Shown here in pieces: positions 1 to 11,320 of a stretch of 64,000 nucleotides of DNA (its first letter is position 1; the number at the start of each line of letters is the position of its first letter). Source of the DNA: Pleurostoma richardsiae (lineage: Eukaryota; Ascomycota; Sordariomycetes; Calosphaeriales; Pleurostomataceae); assembly GCA_030052745.1 (NCBI GenBank), contig JANBVO010000003.1:62001-126000 (forward strand). Direction: 5' to 3'. The position numbers and the translations under genes are program-made. The notes under the pieces were generated by a model. The model was not told the DNA's origin. It did not search any database and saw only the letters and a program-made list of their open reading frames with translations.

Positions 1-573
1 CGGGGGATCACAACTCGAGACCTAGCAGCAAAAGGCTTGTAGAGCAAAAGTTGTAAAGAGACCTCGTGCGCCCTTCGAAACAAACTCACTTCCAAAAGGC
101 CTTGTTGACCTCTGTATTGTGGCTCATGGCTGCTGCCGTCCTTACTCAGCCTTCGACCGAGCTCGTTCTGCCAGCGAAAGTATGGGCGACGAAGTAGCGA
201 GAAATGCCGCGACAAAAGAGAACAAACTTCAGAAAGAGGTTTCTGAGAGTGAGAATGACAGGAGAATGAAGATATTCAGCAGAACACAAGCGTCACAACT
301 CAAATTGCTTTTTTGGTCGTATTTCGCGCCTCGCCTACAGTCCCCTCTAGTAGGCGATCGCCGGCGACTTTCTCGGAAACTTTACAGCGCCAGGCAGGCT
401 CGGCAACTTTTACGTTCTTCGTGAGGCGTTCGCCAACTGTACCATCTGAAAGTCGCCGAAGATTGGTGTGTGATCTTTCTCCTACCTAGGTGACGCTCAG
501 GTCTGCGGCGCGCGAGGCTCTCTCGTGTGGGAGCGGAGGCTCTCAGGCGTCCGGCAGCAGCCGGAAACTCTGT
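1..573. other. Gene-free left edge
   Basis: No open frame here looks like a protein: the short frames are rich in Arg and Ser, overlap on both strands and have no splice signals linking them. The stretch is GC-rich and ends at the MITE-like element. I see no RNA gene. Confidence 0.5.
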
Positions 574-575
574 TA

Positions 576-640
576 AAATGAGTATCCATAAGTCTCCGGT
601 CCACCCCCATTTTCCCACCTTAAACGCGAAAACTCACCTT
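576..640 (+). repeat. Left terminal inverted repeat of the MITE
   Basis: GC-rich 65-bp end of the element. It contains CATAAGTCTCCGGTCCACCC and pairs with 997-1061 in inverted orientation. Confidence 0.9.
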
Positions 641-996
641 GGTAACTCTTCGATTACTCGATATATTGATATAGTAGTTATATTAATAAAACTTAAAACC
701 TAAATTAGAATTACTTTAACTTATATAAGATATTATTTACTTGATTAAAAATCAAGAGCTGTAAATTTTATTTACGTTTAATGTAGAAGGTTAACATTTT
801 TATGTACTTTTTATATGGGACGCCATATAAAAATTTATGAAAAAGAACTAAGTCTATATAAATATATAAATAAAATAACGAAAGTAGTTTTAAAATCACA
901 ACGCTTAATATATATATAAATATACTCAAATCTCTATATAAAACAAAAGATTACATATTTTTAGGATTTTTACCTGATTTGTTGTTGTTGTTTAAA

Positions 997-1061
997 AAGG
1001 GTGAGTTTTCGCGATTAAGGTGGGAAAATGGGGTGGACCGGAGACTTATGGATATTCATTT
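997..1061 (-). repeat. Right terminal inverted repeat of the MITE
   Basis: Inverted copy of 576-640, about 94 percent identical by eye. It differs by a G/A change near the tip, a C-run length difference, an A/T change before GCGAAAAC and one extra C at the inner end. Confidence 0.9.
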
Positions 1062-4000
1062 TATGTCGCCCACCCCGCAGCTTAGGTTGTCTGTCGGTTT
1101 GCAGTGGAGTGACACTCGCCAACGCGGATAGGCGGCGCTGATCTCGCTCAATTTTCGACGCCATATGCCACTACAAGAATGCGCAATTTCGAAAACTCAC
1201 CACCGCAGTGGAAAGCTGCGAGGAAGAAGAAAAGACTGCTGAATAGCAATCAGAAGAGTAAGCGAGAGGAGGCATAACTCCTCTGGATGTAGAAACACAT
1301 CAGTCACAGCTTAGCAGCAGCAGCAACAAACAGAAAAATGAGGAGCCCAAGACAAGTAGTCAGTCGCCAGTTCACCGACGCATCTCCACCGCCTTAAGCG
1401 GGCATCAATCGATAAAAAAGCTGGAGACACGCCCCAACTGAGCCTAGTTGGCAAGCAGCAAGGGAAGAAGCAAAAAAAAAAAAAGGTGCGGTGCGGGCGG
1501 GTGTGTCACGGACGTGGGCCGGGGCGGGATCGGTTACTCGAAGATCCTGCTGCAGACCCTCGCATCGGTCCGCAGCACTCCCACGTCACAAGGCACGACA
1601 GCTAAGGCAGGGCTAGAGGCGCGGCCATGGCTGCTGCGTGTCTCAGCGAGCCTGGGGCTCCCCCCGAAGCGGCTACTTCCTTTCCTTCCGGCCGGGGTTC
1701 TGGCGGCTGGTGCCCAACTCTGCGTGCAAGACAGCGTGAGTGGCCGCGCCGCTAAGGTACTGTACTCCGTACTGCTGCATGCTGCTATCTCAGCCGGTTC
1801 CAGGCTGTGTCTGTGTCTTGTGTTTGTGTTTGTGTCGTTGTATCTCCCTCCCTTCTCTGCTGCAGCATGCGTGATGCTGCAAGTGGGCTGCCGTGACGAC
1901 CTCGCACGGAATACCGTAAGGATCGCACTGCTGCTGCAGCCTGCAAACCACGACATGGATGGAGCAAGCAAACCCACACACCACCCGGTCGAGGGCGAGC
2001 AAACAAGACAGACAGCTTCACCACCACTCACAACATCACCTACTGGCCAGGCTGGCTTCGTTGTCCCTCGCCGCCGGTGGGGAGGGCGCCTTTGCTTCCC
2101 ACCCATCCACGTTCTCCGTCCTGCTGCAGGACGACGTCCCATCGCGCCACATGACCACCTCGCTAGCCAACGAGGGCACGCAAGCGACAAAAGCTGCTAG
2201 CAGACCATGCGCGAAAACAAGACAGGCCGAATCCACTCACGCGAAGCGTCGTGGCCGCTTTTTCCTGCATGGCGGTCGAGGGGGGCGGGCAAGACCGCCG
2301 TGCAGCCGCGGGCGGGACACGAGAGGCCCGTCGAGTGGGTTCCCGTGGAAGAAATAGAAAAGTAGGTGTGGTGCGAGGAAATCGGGCCCCTCAGCTAATA
2401 GCTGATCCATGGTGTAGCGTGCGATGGGACGAGCGGGGGTTTGTGGGAGGGATGATGATAAGTCGATGCAACGGCCCCCCCTTTGCGCTCGCAACCGATC
2501 GTGGAGTGAGTGGTTCCCCCCGAAATGCACATCCCCGGACACGGGAAAGGCTCTGCCCTTTCTTAGACGGATGCAGCCCTCTGCGTTCCGTCATATCTCA
2601 CTTTTTTCCTCTTCTCGCCTACCTAGACAGCAGGCCATATCCCATAGGAATCCATATTACGTTGCCCCGTCCTGCCGTGCGACCGCGGCTTGAAAGCTGT
2701 TTCTCCCTCTCTCTTCCAAAGCGTCGTCTGATGATGGGGAGTCCTGCAGGCGAGCTGCCTGAACCATCGCGCGTTGGCCGCGGGCTGGCCGGAAGTCGAT
2801 GTGTCGCGTTGCCCACCGCAGTACTGTGAAGTACACATCTCGTACCGATAAGTAGTCGCAGGCAGCCCTGCAGGGTGTGCCATCGCCCGTGGCAAGCAGC
2901 GTGGACGGATTGGGCCGACGGCAGTGAGACGGAGGCAGCGTGTGCGAGTTGCATATTGGCATCAGCTCGGGTAGGCAGTGTGAGTCGTATTGCGTCTCTC
3001 GAGCAGACCCTCTTTCTCTCTGGGCTTCCCTGGTGTTGAACGCAGGTAGTCCCTCACCGCTGGTTCTAGCCCCAGATAGACATGGAGCCTTGCTGTAAGT
3101 TGCGACGCTATAAGCAACGATCCCGCGAAGATGACAGCCGTTACGGAGATTAGAAATCAACGTCTGGGGAGACAGGCCAGCGAGAACCGGGAAAGCCAAA
3201 GGGCTGATCATTGCGCCGGCCGGGGGTTGCGAGGGACGGCGCATGGCTGATCTCGCTTGACCACGACGCCTTACATGCAGCCGGCTCGCTCTTGCCAGCC
3301 GGCGCCGGATCCCGATCCGGAGTTGCCCCGGCTGTAGCGGCGCAGACGGCATGGCGCTCCAGTCCCGATGTTACTGGCGAGAAGCGCCCGTGGCACGCCA
3401 GAGAGCGCCGTCGAGATAGAAGAAGTGGTGCACCCGACGCGTCAGCAATGCATAGCCGTGCAGAAGGTAGCAAACAAGCCATGGCAAGAGTGCTCGCCTT
3501 AGACCGATTGAACTGGAACCTGAGCTGTCCACCAGGGATGCAAGAAGCTCGCTTGCTGCGGCATCACCGGCCATCACGGAGGCGCTCGCTACTGGCCTTA
3601 GTAGAGAGCGAAGGAAGGGCTCAAACATCTAGCACCACTGAATATAGTAAACGGGACATATCCCCCGCTCATGATGGGCAGGACTAACACACGGAAGGTC
3701 CCGACGGAGGCGTAGTTAATACGGCAGGCAGCCTTGGCAGTCGACGAAACCCCAAGGGGGATCTTATGTCGAGATGCCGCGCAGGATTCCTGGCCTATTC
3801 TCGCTCCGATCGTCTGCCTTGGCTGTATAGCTCGATGCCCGCGTAGAGTCCAAAGTACGTATAGCTAAGAAAGTCCTTGGGAAGCCCCGAACGCACGTCT
3901 GATCCTTCCGAGGGGGTTTGTAGTGTAGCGCAGCTCCTTCATGACCGGTCGGCCGCCGTAGCCGCCTATTTTAGCCCGGCACCAACACGGGATAGCCTCA

Positions 4001-4683
4001 AGTGCTCTGGCTGCCCTGCAGGACGCAAGCCGGACGAGAGGACGCAGAACACGTGCGGGACAAAGGGCTGCTCCATAACTGGCTGGGATGCCGGTCAGGC
4101 TACGGCGACCATGATGACATGACGTCCCCGGGGCTGTCGGCCAATGCAGCCAGCGCAAGTCAGGCAAACCTTCGCTCTCGCGCCATTGCGGAGAGCAGAC
4201 TCGGAGGCTAAAGCTGGACGGGAACGGCTGCGATTTCGGCCCGAGCTGCGTCACCCGGGCGCGGCGCGAAACGACGGACTCTGTCGAGTTCTTTGTTCTG
4301 GGACGGCCCAGAGAGGCGCCGGCTCGCCAGATCTCCCCAGGGATCAGCTGCGTCGGTGACTCTTGAGGACAAAGGGCAGAGGGACCTCGGGATCGCATTG
4401 GATGGGAGGCGCTTGGGTTTGGCTCGCCCGTGGCTCCGTCGTGATAGAGCCCTACCTAGGGCCGGTGCGTGATGGTGTTTGCTCCACCACAGCTCGAGCG
4501 AGGTACATTGGTGAGCACTTTGCTGCCAATGACTGCGTGTAAGTCCGGAGTACCGGTACGTAGCGCACGAGTACCGCCCCTACCCTGGCTGGGCATTGGG
4601 CACCCTAAAATCCCAGGGCATTTTAGCGGCTGGAAGCGGCTCGCCCGTCCCGGCGTGCCCGCACTGTGTACCGCGCGTGATGA

Positions 4684-4711
4684 CTACCTACGTAGGTACC
4701 TACCTACGTAC
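4684..4711. repeat. ACCTA/GTAGGT palindromic cluster
   Basis: TACCTACGTAGGTA is followed at once by CCTACCTACGTAC, giving nested palindromes around ACGT and GGTACC. The same short words recur in other intergenic parts of the window. Confidence 0.6.
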
Positions 4712-5273
4712 AGCCTCAGTGAGCAAACAGGTGACCTGCAAGAGAGACGCCGGCAACGACGGCAGCGGCACTGTCGCCCAAGCATGTACCTCAGCACGAC
4801 AGGGTCTTTGGCTTAGGTGGTTAGCAGCTCAGCACTCCGTATCCTGTCTCAAGAGCATCAGACATCAATCAGGCCGTGTGTCCTGATGTGCGTCATGTAC
4901 CCTGTCTGGCATCCGTTCCTTCAGAGTTCCTCCATCCCATAAATTTAAATGGGTGATGTGTGTGTATGTGTCTGTTCTTGCGTGTATCTTACCCTCACAC
5001 CTGAGTGACGGAATGCCCTTATTTGCACACGACCCCGTGCCCGAAGTTACGCGACAGATCTGCCACTTGGGACAGCTCAGCGACCCTCTCCTCCCGGTGC
5101 GGTAAATGCGCCAGGGCGCTTTGCCCAGAAAAGCATGGTGCATCCCTGACCCCACCGTCGCCATGGAACGGAAACGTGGCCTACCGCTCCTTTTTACCAG
5201 CCGCGGCCCCCGTCCCTGTTACGGGGCGAGAGGGGGCAGATCTTGCAGCCAATTCTCGCACCTGTGTGAATGA

Positions 5274-5345
5274 CGAAGAGAGGGGGTAGAGAGGAGATAG
5301 AGAGGGGGGCAGAAAGCGGTAGAGGGGGGGGGTGAGTGAGTGAGC
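5274..5345 (+). repeat. G/A-rich tract
   Basis: About 70 bases are almost all G and A on the plus strand, with runs of 5 to 9 G and a terminal GTGAGTGAGTGAG. It is low-complexity sequence capable of unusual DNA structure. No gene depends on it. Confidence 0.7.
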
Positions 5346-8300
5346 AGCCACGCCCATCCAGCCGCCACCCCCCACACACACATCATCCGAGGCTGCGCAA
5401 GAAGAGTAATATCACATCTGACAAAGCGCAGAACATCCGAAAGGAGCCTTAGGCTCCATGGACACCGGGCGAGATGCAAGCGGCCCAGCCGGATGGAGAG
5501 GAAATGGAAAGGAGACGCGACACTCGAAGGCTGTGACAGATTGATGACGCTGGCTCTTCTTCTTTTTTTTCTTTTCTTTTCCCCTCTTTCATCCCTCTGG
5601 AGGGGTAAAGGGATGGATCGTCTTCGGATTGGGCGGGGGCACACTGGCTCGACTCCAACGGGCCTTCCCTTATACGGGCGCCCTGCCCACGCAGCGGCGG
5701 ATCCAGCTCGGGCGTGCTCTGACATACGGGAATTTGCCCCGACCAGGGACTCCCTTGAAGGCCTCAGCAACCCGGTGGTCCCAGCGCCTGGCCGTGGCCT
5801 GGGGATTGGCCATCGCGCAGCTCCCGCTAGCGACCATGGCCTGAAAGAGGAAAGAAACACACGCGATCCAGCCCGGCTAACGGGTTCCCGCAGCCCGGAT
5901 TGTTCACGTGATTCGTCCCCTACACCCCCCTGGCACCAGGCGACTCTCCTTGTTTAGTGTGTTGTGACGGGCCTGAAAGTGTCGGTGTAACTGTCCGGCG
6001 ACAGATACGCACCCCGTCCTCGGCATCCATGGTTCGCTGGAGTCCTCGCCCCTTTCTTTCCTGACCGCCAGTTCCCTCCCATCAAGACGCAGGGCGAGGG
6101 ACGCGCTCGGCGCAGCTGGCATGAAAGGGAGTAGACATTTCCTGCTCCCTTATTTCCTTTCCCCTCTAACCATACTCAGATGCCTGCGTATCTGTCAACT
6201 CCTGAAGTGGGACTGGCCGCCAAAAGTATACAGCCAGATTACAACTTCCGTGACAACGACGCCGACGAGGCTGGTCGATTGCTGAATACGCCCACGAGTT
6301 ACGCCTGTCACTTCCCACGATTTCTCAAGGCGTAGCGTAGACTCATCCTGACAGACCAGCAATCCGCTTGGACCAATATGCAATGCGCGATGTGAAGAGA
6401 CGTCTGCATGCGAGGCTGTCTGGTTTGCCCGAGAGATGCATTCCGATCACCACTGGTTAGCAGAGGACAATTCGATGGCGGCAACTCAGTCATTCGCTTT
6501 TGCTCAATTTGGTGCCGGATGGATCCGACCGAGAGTCCTCCTCAGATGTACAAGCTGCGCTGGCCGGAACGAGAGCAGTGGCTGACTGATCCGATCGCAC
6601 ATCCCTGCAACGTATTTTGTAGATAGGATCTTCGAGCGAGAGGCTTCCTGTCACAACAAGCGCCCCGTGATTATTGGCAAGCCACCCGGATGCCCCCTCC
6701 CCGCTGGCCCTGTCGCCTGCAAGTCATAGAAATAGCTTTAACCTTCCGAAACTTAGCTGCTGCACGACATCGGTACTTCGTTTTGACAACGCTATTTTTA
6801 ACCGCACAGGTAGTCTTCGGCAGCTATCCGTTACGCTGTTGGTCGAGGTTCTTGACAGTGTTCAGGGTTGCAGGGTGCCTCTGGCCTCAACTTTTGCATC
6901 CTTTAGCGAGTCCAGCAGAGTTCTTGGCGGAAAGGTTATCCCTACTGACGTTTGATGGGAAATAGGAGGTTATCGATCACTGATCGCTCAACGTCGTGTT
7001 CCGTACATTGATATTTGCCCGCCTACGCCGCCGTCCTCCGGAACTCTCCTTATTCATCGTAACCTGGCAGTATTCAGTACATGTAGTGTAGACATTGGTC
7101 GGCCATAGAATGAGACACCTTTTGGTTACGCTAGCTCCACCTTGTGTCCGCTTGCAAACATATTTGCCTAATCGCAAGGTTATGCGGCTGAGACCAATGA
7201 CGGAATGGAGATCTGGCGGTCAAGATAAGTTTGAAGCCATGTTTGGACCACACCGTCAGGAGTCCAGGCGGTTATCTTCCCTCTTCCGCCCTTGCAGAAG
7301 TAGCGGAATGGGTGTTCTCTACCATTAGGTACCACACCCCTTTGTTGACTGTCGTGCTCCATTTTAGAGCCTGTTTCGGTTCGGAGCCGTCTCCGTCGCC
7401 GGCGTGCTTTTTCTTCCAAGTCCGGCAGAGACATTGTGGAAATCGCCTGAATCCGGTCCCGCGTCGGTCTCGGATAGAACCCTGTGCTACAGTTCCCAAC
7501 AGTTAGGTACTGACGGCTCGTTCCTTTTTTTCGCGTGCCGCCCGGCCTGTCCGGCGACCGGATGGCTGGCAACAAAGCACACCGCGCGTAATCTTTCTGA
7601 CTCGTACATAGCACTGGACATTTGTCTCCGTCATACCGCGGTCAAAGAGACACGGCACCAACGGGAAATCAAATGGCTTGCAGTTAAGTTGATCTTTCTC
7701 CCTCCCATGAAGGGATAGATGCACAAGCCATTCAGCATGCTAGCATCCTATTCGGCGCACTCGCCGGAGAAGCATTAGCCCCCCTTGTGGTTGCAGAGCT
7801 CATATCCACCGTGTCCAGAGTAGTTTGTAGCTTGTGCCGTCGGTGAGAAACTGTCTTATGGCTTGAACGAGGAATAAGCGTAACCAGTGGCGGTTCTACA
7901 CGTAGTAGGTTGCGCGAGATTGGGCATTTGACTCGGGCTTAGAGAGAAAGGCTCGGCTAGAGGGCCCACGGGGCTAAAGTGCACGACGCATCCGCAAGTC
8001 CATGCAGTTGATGAGCCTGCTCATTCGCTGACAGTGGTAGCAAACAGTTGAAATGGACATGGGGGCGCGTCGACGCATCATGATCTGGATATCCCGCCAC
8101 AGTCGCGTCGTGCTACAGGCCACTCCCTGTCTGGCGATGCGTATCTAGGGCGGTCTGAGACCGGCAGGAAGGAGTCGTGTCGATGCAGCTGAGCCGTAGC
8201 AGCCACCACAGCAGAGCGGATCCATGAGGGCCATATTCAGGCTGGCAGTTGTCTCGGGAGGGTCGACCTAGTCAGTGGGCAATGTCCCTAACGGATTGCG

Positions 8301-11300
8301 CCTTTGCTCCAGTCGAGAATGATGACATGATGTTTCAAGCCGCAGGAGAAGACAATCCCAGTCGCTGTAATACCGCCAACTTACCCCTGGCCTGGGGCTG
8401 TTGCCTTCCTGATTGTCAGGCGGGACACACTTTTGCAAGACAGCAAGACAACAGGATATAGATAGTTGGGCGATAGTACGGGGAATCACCATCCACGCAC
8501 ACAAGCGCTAGTGTGCCACCAGGCGTTTCGCAGACATCGAGATGGTTCCGCGGTGTTGCATGCACCAGTGCTGTGTCTAGAGATCCTGCAACACCTCGGA
8601 AGGATACATCAGAGGGCTCCGGCCGCGAGGCTGGCAGACTGAAGTATGGTCCAAAACACTGCAGGGCGCCCTTAAAGGAGGGGACCCGTTCCTTGCGCTC
8701 TTCGTCAGGACTCGTCTATCTGTCCCGTACCCCGAGTGTAAGCAGATGCAAGCAAATCGCGCATGCATGTCCACGGCAGGCTGGCTTCGCATCGGCGGGC
8801 GGATTCCGAAAAGCATAGGAGTTCATCACGACAACTAGGTAGTGTCCTGCACTTCCTGCCGGTAGCAAACACAGCGCAGGCATCCGATTAGCTCCTCTCT
8901 AGGCTGTGAGCCAGGCATGCATGCAACCTTCAACTTTATCCAATTTTTTGCAGAGTTGCAGGTGAGCGTATGGTCTTGATGCCCCGAGGGGTGGCGCGTT
9001 GGGCTGCAAGTCCGTCGCTGTGCATGCCGTGAACGATGCGAGAAGAAGCCTCCTTGCTGATGGCTGAGCATCACCCCCAATGACATGCCAGTTTGCTGCG
9101 GATGTGCTGTGCCACATGCGTGCCTTTACTTCCTTTGCTTGCCTTTGCTGCCCAAGACGAAGAAGTCGTTGCTCACCCACGGCGGGAATTGGCCGGACGT
9201 CTTGAAGATACGGGCTGCCCAACATCAATTGGACGGGCCGCAATGTGTTCTGGGAAGAGCCGGGAGCGGGAACGGGAGCGTGTGCTTGCCGCGGCCCATC
9301 AATTCGCCTGGAACAATCCACGCGTGGTTACACAAGGCGTCGTTCTGCAGCATCGGACGGAGCGGCCTGTTTGGCTCAGAGGGAAAGACTGTGGCGATTG
9401 GGGCGGGCTGGATGGACTCTTCGCTGCCACGGGAGGTGTGTGCGTGTGCTGCAGCTCGCTCGATGAAGAAGACGAGAGTGCACAAACTCTGCCTGATGCT
9501 GCAGCCCGCAGACTGGGCACCCTCACCCTTGGTCGCCTAGGCTTTGCTCGCTCTCTTGGCTCCTGTGTCGATTCTACGATGCCGCCCTTTTTGTTTTATC
9601 TCCTACTGCTGAGTCACTCTGCTCTACTCTGGCATACCTACCGGTACCTTCATGGTAAGGCTATGGATTGGGCAGGCACGCATGGTGATTGTATCACACA
9701 GTAGCGGCTTCCCAAAGAAGAGCGTCGCCTTCTTTACACCACCCTAGGCAGGTACTCAGTTGGGTAAGGTACCTCCCAGGCCTACAGTAAGCAGTTGTAC
9801 TCGGACCGCTCCTTGATCAGATGGCCGTCAGTCGAAGAGCCGAAAAGCGAACCTTCATCTTCACAGACCTGGCTATCGAGGTCGCACAACACTCCTCGCG
9901 CAGGCGAGATCACGCACAAGAGCCAGACTCGGCTGCAGCTAGGACCGAAAAGATGCCAGTGCGCATTCTGCTGCGTGCAAAATGGACCTATGAGGGCGCT
10001 GCGAAGGGCCTGGGGGCGGGCGGGTATGAACCATGGAGGACAGCGGGATGAGCCTAAAAGGAGCGGGAGGCAGTGGAAGGGCATACGCCCATCTGGCTGG
10101 CTGGCCGAGTTGGGTTCGGCCCCGCTACCTTACTTACCCTTCTGGCGTTGGGCGGCTTAAAGGCACCAGGGCAAGCTTCAATGTGTCCCAAGATTCAATG
10201 CTCTTCAATGCACAGGAGGATCTCGCTCCGCACGGAGTACATGATGGTGCTGGATGTCATGACACAGCGTGAGGGAGACAACTGCATCACACCCGCCGGC
10301 TGACGAGAAGATGGGCTCTCCGTATTTTAAAACGTACCGTACGCGAACCACTGTAGGGGACAGTCCGGAGCGTGCGGAGCTCGAAGATGGCGCGACAGGA
10401 TCGACGACCACCGAGCAGACCGTCCCAGATCCGTCATCCCAGCCCGGCGGCCCGGATGGCTTGCGCTTCGCACTTCTCAGGCTAGAAAGTCAGAAGGGAG
10501 AGCGAGTCTCCATCAATTCTCCACCTGGGCGTGGATGCACCGCCTCGTACCGCCCCTCCCGTCCTGCGAAAAACCTTTCCATCGAAGAGAGGGGAAGAAG
10601 GTCAACGGTCATCCGGGATTGGCTGTGCCTCATCGGCCCTAGAGGTGACGGACCAGAGCCTACCGGTCTCCCAGGACATGACGAGCTGGATGGTCAGGGC
10701 GTGAGGAACGCGTCCAAGAAGGGTATTCGCCAGAGGCTTACGCCCCCCAGCAGGCCTGGTAACGGCCGGCGCGAGAGGCTCGGCCGTTCTCTTCTGCCCG
10801 CGAGTTGGCAGATGGGCAGGCTGGCAAGGGTAGCCGATGGTGTGCAGCGTGTGCTGAGGCGGGGTTCCTTCCTGGTGCATCTGACGCACTTTTTCTCGTC
10901 TCGTGGTTCCTTGTTGCACCTATCCTCGGGCTGCCCAACTCAAGGCGGCTAGCGAGACCAGAGAAAGTCTCCGGAATCGGGAAAGCGGGCTGGGCAGGGA
11001 TGCTGAAGACATGGTTCGACAAGGATGCCCGACCTCCCCTTGGCGAGCGGAGGTACTCCGTGCTCTGTACTGCAGAGTGATGGCGGCGACGACGAACTTG
11101 GAAACCCATCGTTTCCGCTAGGATGGTAAAAAGTACCCTTCGAAGAGCCCGAAAAGGTCGGCGGTTGGCGGTTAAGGTCGAAGCGGTGTGCAATTACTGC
11201 GAGCAGGCGAGATACCTTGGAGGCTTAGGTAATGCCGCAACACCCACAGGCAGGCTGCTGAAGTCGAAGGTACCCTTCTCAGCCCACCCGGTGCAGTTAC

Positions 11301-11304
11301 TAAG

Positions 11305-11320
11305 CTTAGGTACCTTAGGT
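11305..11320. repeat. GGTACC-centred palindrome
   Basis: CTTAGGTACCTTAGG contains the palindrome AGGTACCT flanked by repeated TTAGG. It belongs to the dispersed short-palindrome set of this window. Confidence 0.55.

Larger units (their letters stand above)
574..1063. mobile_element. MITE-like non-autonomous DNA transposon with 65-bp terminal inverted repeats
   Basis: The element proper is 576-1061 (486 bp). Its left end (576-640) and the reverse complement of its right end (997-1061) match over about 65 bp, with two substitutions and two one-base length differences. Both begin AAATGA and end in a GCGAAAACTCACC block. TA dinucleotides at 574-575 and 1062-1063 look like a target-site duplication, as made by Tc1/mariner/pogo elements. 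The interior (641-996) is strongly AT-rich with many TATA runs and has no open frame, so no transposase is present. The sharp change between GC-rich ends and AT-rich core is visible directly. Assignment to the TA-target superfamily is inference, because TA also extends the inverted-repeat symmetry. Confidence 0.85.

Noticed and set aside
1448-2357. Overlapping frames of 130-250 codons on both strands
   Set aside because: Mutual overlap and lack of motifs point to chance open frames in GC-rich DNA.
2657-3352. 231-codon minus-strand frame
   Set aside because: No hydrophobic core pattern or domain; likely spurious.
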